DNA of 64,000 nucleotides. It comes from Acidobacteriota bacterium (GTDB lineage Bacteria > Acidobacteriota > Blastocatellia > Pyrinomonadales > Pyrinomonadaceae). The DNA lies in NCBI GenBank assembly GCA_019239425.1, contig JAFAZX010000057.1, positions 1 to 64,000 of the forward strand, in the 5' to 3' direction. Made by a program: the position numbers and the translations under genes. This document shows positions 20,985 through 27,081 of this stretch, in pieces (the stretch's first letter is position 1; each line of letters opens with the position of its first letter). The notes beneath the pieces are model-generated. The model ran no database searches and was not told the DNA's origin. It was given only the letters and a program-made list of their open reading frames with translations.

Positions 20985-22172
20985 TCAGACTTCGAGCGCG
21001 GGGTTCGATTCGAAGACGGTCGGGGGGAGGCGCTTGTCTGTGCCGGGCAGGCGGAGGCAGCGCTTGAGCGTGTAGTCGAAGAGCAGAGGGTTGAAGCCGT
21101 AAATCTCGCGCAGGGAGGCGGCCTCTTCGCGCGTGAGGTAGCCGGCGCGGACGAGCGGCTTCGAACGGATGAGGAGGTTGACGGCAGGTAGGGGGTAGTC
21201 GCTCCCGTTGACGAGGCGTCCGTGCAAGTCCTCCCGCGCGAGGACGGTCGAGAGCGGCTCGCCCACGCGGTTGAACTGTGTCATCGCGGAGATGTCGCCG
21301 AAGAGGAGCCCTTCGTACTTCCGGTCTTCGACGAGGCGGAGGAAGAGTCGGAAGTTGTGTACGAGCTTGCGGCCGGGGTCATCGAGGTCTTCGTTTTCGC
21401 CGAGGCTGGCGCAGTGCGCGACGATTGTTCTGACGCCGTGCTCGAGCGCCCTGCGCAGCAGCAGGGGGTTCCCGAGTCTCTGGTCTTCCTTCGCCTCGAC
21501 CGCCTTCTCCTCGCCGCCGTGGCTGAGGAGCACGAGCCCGAGTTCCTTCATCTTCGCGTAGAAGGGGTCGCAGGCCGCGTGCGAAGGGTCGATGCCCATC
21601 GCGTTCGGCAGCCACTTGACCATGCGGCCGCCGCGGCGCGCCCAGCGCTCCAACTCTTCGACCGCGTCGGCGCGGTAAGGGTGGACGGAGATGACCGGCT
21701 CGAAGAGGTCGGGGTGTTTGGCCGCGAGGCCGAAGACGTATTCGTTGGGGACGTAGAACTCCGTCTTCTCAAGATTCTCCGTGCCGTCGAGGCGGTAGTG
21801 CTTGTCGAAGGCGAGCAGCCGGTACTTGCCTTGAGGCTCGATGTTGCTCACCAGGCGGAAGAGCCGCTCGGCGAACTCCGCGTCGGCGCGCTCCAGGTCT
21901 TCGACGCCCGCGGAGCTGAGGTAGACGGCGAACTTGACGCGGTGGAAGGGGTGGCGCCAGGTGCGCATCTTCGGGTTGACGCGGTTGCCCGTGCCGCCCG
22001 CGCCGAGTCCCGCGACGTGCGTGTGGTAATCGACGAGGCGCGCCGGGTCGACGTCCGCGAAGGCCGACTTGACGAGGTCGGACGCCTTCGGACTCAGACG
22101 CTCTTTCAACTCTTCGGGCCGGTGTGTGAAAGCGCCGCCGGCGTGCTTCAGAAGGCACATGCCCGTCATCAT
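20985..22172 (-). CDS. amidohydrolase-family (amidohydro_2-like) metal-dependent hydrolase
   Basis: A 395-aa cytoplasmic TIM-barrel protein. The first metal site is 'LVDYHTHVAGLG' (HxH), followed by a strand ending 'ISVHPYRAD', a Lys-bearing strand 'RMVKWLPNAMGIDP', His residues in 'LLSHGGEEKA' and 'IVAHCAS', and the terminal Asp in 'NGSDYPLP'. This is the residue order of the amidohydrolase superfamily, closest to the decarboxylase/lactonase-like amidohydro_2 branch. The substrate is not indicated. It may act with the convergent dienelactone hydrolase, but that is only proximity. Confidence 0.75.
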   Translation of the reverse strand: MMTGMCLLKHAGGAFTHRPEELKERLSPKASDLVKSAFADVDPARLVDYHTHVAGLGAGGTGNRVNPKMRTWRHPFHRVKFAVYLSSAGVEDLERADAEFAERLFRLVSNIEPQGKYRLLAFDKHYRLDGTENLEKTEFYVPNEYVFGLAAKHPDLFEPVISVHPYRADAVEELERWARRGGRMVKWLPNAMGIDPSHAACDPFYAKMKELGLVLLSHGGEEKAVEAKEDQRLGNPLLLRRALEHGVRTIVAHCASLGENEDLDDPGRKLVHNFRLFLRLVEDRKYEGLLFGDISAMTQFNRVGEPLSTVLAREDLHGRLVNGSDYPLPAVNLLIRSKPLVRAGYLTREEAASLREIYGFNPLLFDYTLKRCLRLPGTDKRLPPTVFESNPALEV

Positions 22173-22183
22173 ACCCTACTTGA

Positions 22184-22294
22184 GTAAGAACGGATTCACC
22201 ACACAGACACAGAGGCACAGCTCAGACAATTTGAAATCTCAAAGTTGAAATCTCAAATTCCTAAAGCCGTGCCTCTGTGGTGAATCCGTTTTAC
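22184..22294. repeat. palindromic CACAGAG-type repeat, copy 1
   Basis: The left arm (22184-22218) and right arm (22269-22294) are complementary through GTAA(g)AACGGATTCACCAC and ACAGAGGCAC, with six extra bases in the left arm. The centre holds a 13-bp direct repeat TTGAAATCTCAAA (22231-22243 and 22245-22257). The right arm overlaps the stop codon of the minus-strand gene ending at 22291. It can act as a terminator and shares its CACAGACACAGAGGCAC core with the copy at 26974. Confidence 0.7.
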
Positions 22295-22794
22295 TCGCCG
22301 CTGTTGAGCGAGACGCCGAAGAGCTTCGGGTCGCGCGCGAAGCGGGCGAGGGCCTCGGGGTTGATCTTCGCGCGGATGACGGTCGCCTGGTCGCCGCCGA
22401 GCGTGACGATCATCAGCTTGAGGTTGTCGCCCGCCTCGCGGACGTAGACGTGCGTCTGCTCCGCGCCGCGGCCGGAGCGCACGCGCACGAGCGGTCGCCA
22501 CTCCGGCCCGAGCGAGCGCCCCAGGGCCTCGCGCAGACCAGACACGTCGCCCTCACGCGTCACCTCCTCGAAGACGGCCAGCTTGAAACTCTTCACCCCG
22601 GCCGGGCGCACCAGGCGGGTCGCGAAGCTCGCCAGGCCCAGGAAGGGGATGCGCACGCGCTTCCCGCCGCACGCCGCGCGCACGTTGCGCACGACGGCGT
22701 CGAACTCGTCGGCCCTCGCGGTCGCGGGCGCGCAGACGAGAATCGAAAGTAACAGCGCGGCCGCGGCCCGCGCGACGAACCTGAAAGGCGACAT
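22291..22794 (-). CDS. secreted DUF4252-like protein
   Basis: A 167-aa protein with a signal peptide (about 1-28, ending 'ATARA'). The mature part resembles its upstream neighbour in layout: a central 'VKSFKLAVFEEVTREGDV' segment, then a basic strand, 'THVYVREAGDNLKLMIVTLGG' and a short C-terminal helix. This pattern is that of DUF4252-type small secreted proteins, which are often next to sigma/anti-sigma genes. Function is unknown. It starts 7 nt after the upstream gene stops, so the two form an operon of probable paralogues. Confidence 0.65.
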   Translation of the reverse strand: MSPFRFVARAAAALLLSILVCAPATARADEFDAVVRNVRAACGGKRVRIPFLGLASFATRLVRPAGVKSFKLAVFEEVTREGDVSGLREALGRSLGPEWRPLVRVRSGRGAEQTHVYVREAGDNLKLMIVTLGGDQATVIRAKINPEALARFARDPKLFGVSLNSGE

Positions 22795-22801
22795 ACTCCG
22801 C

Positions 22802-23362
22802 CTACTCCTTCCCAGACCTGTAGAGTTCGAGCCTCGGCACGTTGAACTGGCCCTCCAGCTCGCTCAGGCGCTCAAGGTCTATGTCGCCCGAGACGTGCAC
22901 GTAGACCAACTGGCGCGGCGCGGCGACGACCACCGCGATCCCCTTCAACTGCGCGCCCGCCGAGGAGATGAAGACGTCGACGTTGTCGCCGTACTTCCTG
23001 CTCCGCACGCCCACGACCTTCGACCACTCGGGCGCGTTGAAGCGCGAGCGCAGTGCCTCGACCTCCGAAGGCTGGTAGACGCCCTCGCGTTCGAACTCGA
23101 AGGCGCGGACGTAGACGCTCTTCAGCCCAGCGAGCAGGGCCTTGGCGGCGCGCTCCTGCGGCTTCGCGTCGGAGAGTGCGCGCGCCGCGAGGCGGAGCAC
23201 GCGGTCGTCGATGGTGACCTCGACCGAGTCCGTGGCCTGCGCCTCGTACCTTTCGAGGTCGTTGGGACGTTGCAGACCCGCCTGCTGCGCGTGCGGGGCC
23301 GACGACAGTGTGAAGAGCAGTGTGAGCGCGAGGCACGGCCTCAAGCGCGCCGGCATTTTCAT
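22802..23362 (-). CDS. secreted DUF4252-family protein
   Basis: A 186-aa protein with a signal peptide beginning 'MKMPARLRPCLALTLLF'. The ATG at 23362 was preferred because it has a GGGAG site and starts the signal peptide; the frame is open 52 codons further up. The mature domain contains 'LKSVYVRAFEFEREGVY', 'GDNVDVFISSAGAQLKGIAV' and ends 'ELEGQFNVPRLELYRSG', typical of DUF4252. No catalytic residues are recognisable. It is the first gene of a two-gene unit with the similar protein downstream. Confidence 0.7.
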   Translation of the reverse strand: MKMPARLRPCLALTLLFTLSSAPHAQQAGLQRPNDLERYEAQATDSVEVTIDDRVLRLAARALSDAKPQERAAKALLAGLKSVYVRAFEFEREGVYQPSEVEALRSRFNAPEWSKVVGVRSRKYGDNVDVFISSAGAQLKGIAVVVAAPRQLVYVHVSGDIDLERLSELEGQFNVPRLELYRSGKE

Positions 23363-23544
23363 AAGAGTCTCACTCCCTGACTTGTTGGTTTGATGGGAAG
23401 GGGCGATGAAACCGCCTCGCCCCCTTCGCCCGTTAGAGACGCGCCGCGGCGCGCAGGCGTTAACAGGCGCGGCGTGTCGAAGAACCCTTGCGCAGCTGCG
23501 CGAGGTAACGCGCTTCACCCCGCGAGTTTTACCTAATTATTTTG

Positions 23545-23573
23545 TTGCAAAGATGTTTGCCATTGGCTAAGAT
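23545..23573 (+). promoter_or_regulatory. predicted promoter of the pilin-like gene cluster
   Basis: TTGCAA (23545-23550) and TAAGAT (23568-23573) are separated by 17 nt in an AT-rich patch; each matches consensus at 4 of 6 positions. A start near 23580 would leave a leader of about 230 nt before the first pilin-like gene. Confidence 0.45.
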
Positions 23574-23585
23574 GATTGTGGCTTA

Positions 23586-23605
23586 ACGACCGTTTTGGCG
23601 GTCGT
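23586..23605 (+). promoter_or_regulatory. hairpin at the start of a long 5' leader
   Basis: ACGACCG (23586-23592) pairs with CGGTCGT (23599-23605). The GTTTTGGCG of its loop recurs near 23670. The leader up to 23811 has no open frame of note. I compared it with the c-di-GMP-I riboswitch core and found no match, so no RNA class is assigned. Confidence 0.4.
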
Positions 23606-23811
23606 CAGAGGCCATGCACGCCCGCCTTGGACGCGCGAAAACCTTACCCTCCGAGCCCGTTTTGGCGCGTAAACCCTTAAAGACCTGCCGCAGGGCCGCT
23701 GTCTGACTCCAGTTTTCCGCCCCGGAGCCATCTCTGCCCGGCACATTCTGGCGAGACTGCCCGCCTGAACCCACGCAGTCGAAAACCCCCGAAAGGAACT
23801 AAGAAAAACTG

Positions 23812-24504
23812 ATGCTCGATTCACTCAAACTAGCTAAGCGTGTCGCGCTCGCCGCCGCACTGCTGGTGGCGGCCGCCGCGGGCGCGTCGGCGCAGACCAC
23901 CGGCTCGGTGACGATGACCGGCCAGGTCTCGAACTTCGTCGAACTTCGCTCGGGCGGCTCCGTCACGCTCACCGGCAACTCCGGCGGCAGCGTCACGACC
24001 GACGGCACCGTCAACACCCCGCTCGCGGTCGTCGTCGACCTCGGCGAGTTAGGCCCGGCCAACACCAACTCCTTCGTCAAGCTGAGCGTGCCGCTCAAGA
24101 TGCGGAGCAACGTCGCCTACCAGCTCGACATGACGGGCAGCGTCACGGGCGCGGGCGCGACCTCCTACAGCCTCAAGGCTTCGGACGTGGGCTTCGGCCT
24201 CGTGACGAGCGCCCGCGGCGCAAGCCTCCACACGGGCACCGACACCAGCTCGGCCGACAGCGACCCGACGACGGGCGGCTCGACCGACGTTAACGGGCGC
24301 TGGACGTACAGCGGCGCCGGCGCGAATCTCGGCGCCTACTCTTCGGCGGCCACCGTGCTGAGCGGCCCCCGCATCAACAAGGCCGTGCCGCGCTCGGACA
24401 ACACGGGCCTGACGCTGCCCGCGATCTTCGCCGTCAAGCCGCAGTTCTACGACCCGGCGGCTTCGGTCACCATCACCGCTAACTTCACCATCTCCGCGCC
24501 GTAA
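23812..24504 (+). CDS. secreted pilin-like beta-rich protein, paralogue 1
   Basis: A 230-aa exported protein (signal peptide about 1-27, ending 'GASAQT'). The mature part is Gly/Ser/Thr/Val-rich with alternating hydrophobic residues, as in an all-beta fold. Landmarks shared with the next two genes are 'SGGSVTLTGNSGGSVTTDGT', 'DLGELGPANTNSF', 'VPLKMRSNVAYQL', 'VGFGLVTSARG', 'LSGPRINKAVPRS' and 'FAVKPQFYD' before a terminal strand. An AAGGA site precedes the ATG. There is no cysteine pair and no sorting motif. With a PapD-like chaperone and a barrel protein nearby, I infer a surface or fibre subunit; no named family was recognised. Confidence 0.75.
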   Translation: MLDSLKLAKRVALAAALLVAAAAGASAQTTGSVTMTGQVSNFVELRSGGSVTLTGNSGGSVTTDGTVNTPLAVVVDLGELGPANTNSFVKLSVPLKMRSNVAYQLDMTGSVTGAGATSYSLKASDVGFGLVTSARGASLHTGTDTSSADSDPTTGGSTDVNGRWTYSGAGANLGAYSSAATVLSGPRINKAVPRSDNTGLTLPAIFAVKPQFYDPAASVTITANFTISAP

Positions 24505-24633
24505 CTTTTCGGACTCGGATAACGAACAAGGGGGGGGCAGTTCGGGCCGGCCGCCTGTCGCGTTCGCTTCCACTCGGGAGCGGGCGCGCCGGGCGGCCGG
24601 GCCGCAGAAGATAAAGATTGTTAAGGAGCCGAA

Positions 24634-25344
24634 GTGATGAGCAGAACCTTCTCAACCCTTGTGCGCGCGTGCTTCGCCGCCGCCATCCTGGTCGCGGCAG
24701 CGGCGTCCGCCGAGGCGCAGAGCACGACCGGCACGGTGACGATGAGCGCGACCGTCTCAAAGTTCGTCGAGATCAACTCGGGCGGCGCCGTCACCCTGAG
24801 CGGCAACTCGGGCGGCGGCGTCACGACCGACGGCACGGCCGGCCAGCCGCTCGCCGTCTCGATCAACCTCGGCGAACTCGGCCCGTCCAACACCAACTCT
24901 TTCGTGACGGCGAACGTGCCGCTGCGCATCAGGAGCAACGCCGGCTACGTGCTCTCGGTGAGCGCGACCGTGAGCAGCTCCGGCACGACGGCCAACAAGA
25001 TTTCGGCGGCCGACGTGGGCTTCGGACTCGGCGCGGTCTCGCGGACGGGGACGGGCGTCAACACTTCTGGCACCGACACCAACGCCACTGCGGGCGACCC
25101 GACGCTCGCGGCCAACGGCTCGGTCAACGGCACGACCGGCCGCTACGAGTTCACCGCGACGCGCTCGAACCTCTCGGCCTTCTCGACCTCGACGACCGCG
25201 CTCAGCGGCTCGTACGTGATGAACGCGGTGCCGCGCTCGAACGGCAACGGCCTCAACGTCCCGGCCATGTTCGCCATCAAGCCGCAGTTCTTCGAGAACG
25301 GTAGCACCACCATCAACGTGACCTTCACGGTCACGGCCCCCTGA
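24634..25344 (+). CDS. secreted pilin-like beta-rich protein, paralogue 2
   Basis: A 236-aa exported protein closely related to the preceding one along its length. It has the same signal-peptide type and landmarks 'SGGAVTLSGNSGGGVTTDGT', 'NLGELGPSNTNSF', 'VPLRIRSNAGYVL', 'VGFGLGAVSRTG' and 'FAIKPQFFENG'. GTG (24634) and ATG (24637) are adjacent; AAGGAG at 24623-24628 suits either. The 129-bp gap before it holds a G run and a GC-rich segment but no gene. It is a probable tandem duplicate, giving two similar subunits, perhaps major and minor. Confidence 0.75.
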   Translation: MMSRTFSTLVRACFAAAILVAAAASAEAQSTTGTVTMSATVSKFVEINSGGAVTLSGNSGGGVTTDGTAGQPLAVSINLGELGPSNTNSFVTANVPLRIRSNAGYVLSVSATVSSSGTTANKISAADVGFGLGAVSRTGTGVNTSGTDTNATAGDPTLAANGSVNGTTGRYEFTATRSNLSAFSTSTTALSGSYVMNAVPRSNGNGLNVPAMFAIKPQFFENGSTTINVTFTVTAP

Positions 25345-25395
25345 AGCTCTCCCGCCACAACATTGGGCGGCCCTCCCCCTAATGCCCCTGAGCCG

Positions 25396-26085
25396 ATGTT
25401 GACGAACTCGCGCAACAGATTCGTTCTACTCCTTTCGTGCCTGCTGCTCATCTGTGCGGCGGCGCGCGAGGCGCGTGCGCAGGGCGGGCAGAGCTTCGAC
25501 ATCAGCAGCGGCGGCCAGCCGACCATCACGGGGGGCCTGGGCGCCTCGGTCGCGGGCAGCGCGAGCCCGCTCAACAACCTCGCGGTCACGATCAACTTCG
25601 GCGAGGTCTCGGCCGCGAACGCGAACAGCGTCGTCAAGGTCGTCGTCCCCGTCGCCGTGCGCAGCCGGAACCCCTACAAGGTGACGGTCTCGGTTACGGG
25701 CTCCTCGAACGTAGACCCGCGCGCGATTCAGCTCACGGACATCGGCTTCGGCGTGTCGAACATGCGGCCGCTCGGCGGCAAGGCGCAGATTTGCAACAGC
25801 AGCAGCCACCTCTTCTACTCGCCCTTCAACAACGACCCCTCCACGTCTTTCACCCTGAACGCGAGCGGGCGCGTCGCGTACACCTCTGACCTCGCGGACG
25901 TAGGCAGCGCGACCACCATCCTGAGCGGCCCGAAGCTGACGCAGGGGACGGGCAGCAGCCGCAGGGACGACGACGCCTGGGTCTTCGACGCAGTCTTCGT
26001 CATCACGCCGCAGTTCTTCGCCCCCGGCACGGCGAGCGCCACGCTCACCTTCCAAATCTCCTCCGGCCCCAACGTACAGTGCTGA
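25396..26085 (+). CDS. secreted pilin-like beta-rich protein, paralogue 3
   Basis: A 229-aa exported protein, more diverged. The ATG at 25396 starts the signal peptide 'MLTNSRNRFVLLLSCLL'; a TTG at 25363 would add 11 residues. Shared landmarks are 'FGEVSAANANSVVKV', 'VPVAVRSRNPYKV', 'IGFGVSNMRPLG', 'LSGPKLTQGTG' and 'FVITPQFFAPG'. It differs by two Cys (one in 'AQICNSSS', one penultimate in 'NVQC') that could form a disulfide. It is followed after 11 nt by the chaperone gene, the expected arrangement for a subunit that needs it. Confidence 0.7.
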   Translation: MLTNSRNRFVLLLSCLLLICAAAREARAQGGQSFDISSGGQPTITGGLGASVAGSASPLNNLAVTINFGEVSAANANSVVKVVVPVAVRSRNPYKVTVSVTGSSNVDPRAIQLTDIGFGVSNMRPLGGKAQICNSSSHLFYSPFNNDPSTSFTLNASGRVAYTSDLADVGSATTILSGPKLTQGTGSSRRDDDAWVFDAVFVITPQFFAPGTASATLTFQISSGPNVQC

Positions 26086-26096
26086 CCATTCAAGCC

Positions 26097-26963
26097 ATGA
26101 ACCACAGAGCAAACACGACGACGCTTCTTCTCCTGCTGCTCCTCCTCGCCTCTTCCGCTTCGGCGGCGAGGGCGCAGGCACCGCAGGCACCGGCGGCCCC
26201 CGTCCAGACGGAACCGAGCGCCGACGGCATCGCGCTCGCGCCCGCGCGCGTCGAGTTAGAGATGCAGCCCGGCGCGGAGACGACCGTCGTCGTCAACCTC
26301 GACTACCGCTCCTCGAACGCGGCGGCGCAGAGCGCGCGCATCGTGGCGAGCCTCAACGACTGGAACATCACGCGCGACGGGCAGGTCGAGTTCTACCGCG
26401 CGGGCACGCAGCCGAACTCGGCGAGCGCGTGGCTCATCTACAGCCCGGCCGAGACGACCGTGGAGCCGGGGAAGACGCACTCCATCCGCGTGACCGTGAC
26501 GGTGCCGAAGGACGCGGCGCCGGGCGACCACCTCGCCGCGCTCGTCGTCGAGCAGAGGCCCGACACTCTCAAGTTCGCGCAGGCGCGGCGGCAGATGGTC
26601 GTGCGCTACCGCATGGCCTGCGTCTTCTACATCAAGGTGCCGCAGCTCACGCGCCGCGGCTCGCTCGAGAACCTACAGGCGTCGGCGGACGCCTCGGGCG
26701 TGACGGTCGTGCCGACGCTGAAGAACGGCGGGAACAGCGTGCTGCGTCCGGTCTCTTCGGCGAAGGTCTTGGACGCTTCCGGTCGCACGGTCGCGGAGCT
26801 GCCCGAGGGCGAATCGCTCCCCGTGCTCGGCGGCGCGGAGCTGAGCCAGAAGCTCCACATCGAGAAGCAGCTCGCGCCCGGCGCCTACTCCGTCAGGTAC
26901 AGGATCGACTTTCAGGACGGCAGCCGGATGACCGAGGGCGTGACCGACCTCGTCGTGAAGTAA
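26097..26963 (+). CDS. PapD-like periplasmic chaperone-type protein
   Basis: A 288-aa exported protein. I used the ATG at 26097, which begins a Leu-rich signal peptide ('MNHRANTTTLLLLLLLLAS'), not the upstream GTG at 26079. The first immunoglobulin-like domain has 'GIALAPARVELEMQPGAE', 'VNLDYRSSNAAAQSARI' and 'SASAWLIYSPAETTVEPGK' then 'VRVTVTVP'-type strands ('HSIRVTVTVPKDAAPGDH'), the pattern of pilus chaperones and related PapD-like domains. A second beta domain ends in 'SVRYRIDFQDGSRM'. It would hold secreted subunits in the periplasm. It is probably co-transcribed with the pilin-like genes and convergent with the barrel gene. Confidence 0.7.
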   Translation: MNHRANTTTLLLLLLLLASSASAARAQAPQAPAAPVQTEPSADGIALAPARVELEMQPGAETTVVVNLDYRSSNAAAQSARIVASLNDWNITRDGQVEFYRAGTQPNSASAWLIYSPAETTVEPGKTHSIRVTVTVPKDAAPGDHLAALVVEQRPDTLKFAQARRQMVVRYRMACVFYIKVPQLTRRGSLENLQASADASGVTVVPTLKNGGNSVLRPVSSAKVLDASGRTVAELPEGESLPVLGGAELSQKLHIEKQLAPGAYSVRYRIDFQDGSRMTEGVTDLVVK

Positions 26964-26973
26964 TAACAAAGCA

Positions 26974-27048
26974 TTAACCACAGAGACACAGAGGCACAGC
27001 TTCTTGAGGATTACTCAACAGGCTGTGCCTCTGTGTCTCTGCGGTTAA
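26974..27048. terminator. palindromic CACAGAG-type repeat, copy 2 (bidirectional terminator)
   Basis: Left arm 26974-27000 and right arm 27022-27048 are 27 nt each and complementary at 26 positions, with a 21-nt loop. The arms are composed of CACAGAGACACAGAGG units. It lies between convergent genes and would terminate from both sides, though U-tracts are weak. The core is shared with the element at 22184. Confidence 0.7.
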
Positions 27049-27081
27049 ATCCCTCTTACTCGACTCTCAACTTACACGAAG

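Noticed and set aside
23580..23811. c-di-GMP-I (GEMM) riboswitch before the pilin-like genes
   Set aside because: The conserved core (CACGCACAGGGCAAACC and GGGACGCAAAGC blocks) is absent; only an unrelated hairpin is seen.
22184..27048. The CACAGAG repeats as a CRISPR array
   Set aside because: There are only two separated palindromic copies 4.7 kb apart, with genes between them and no regular repeat-spacer pattern or cas genes.
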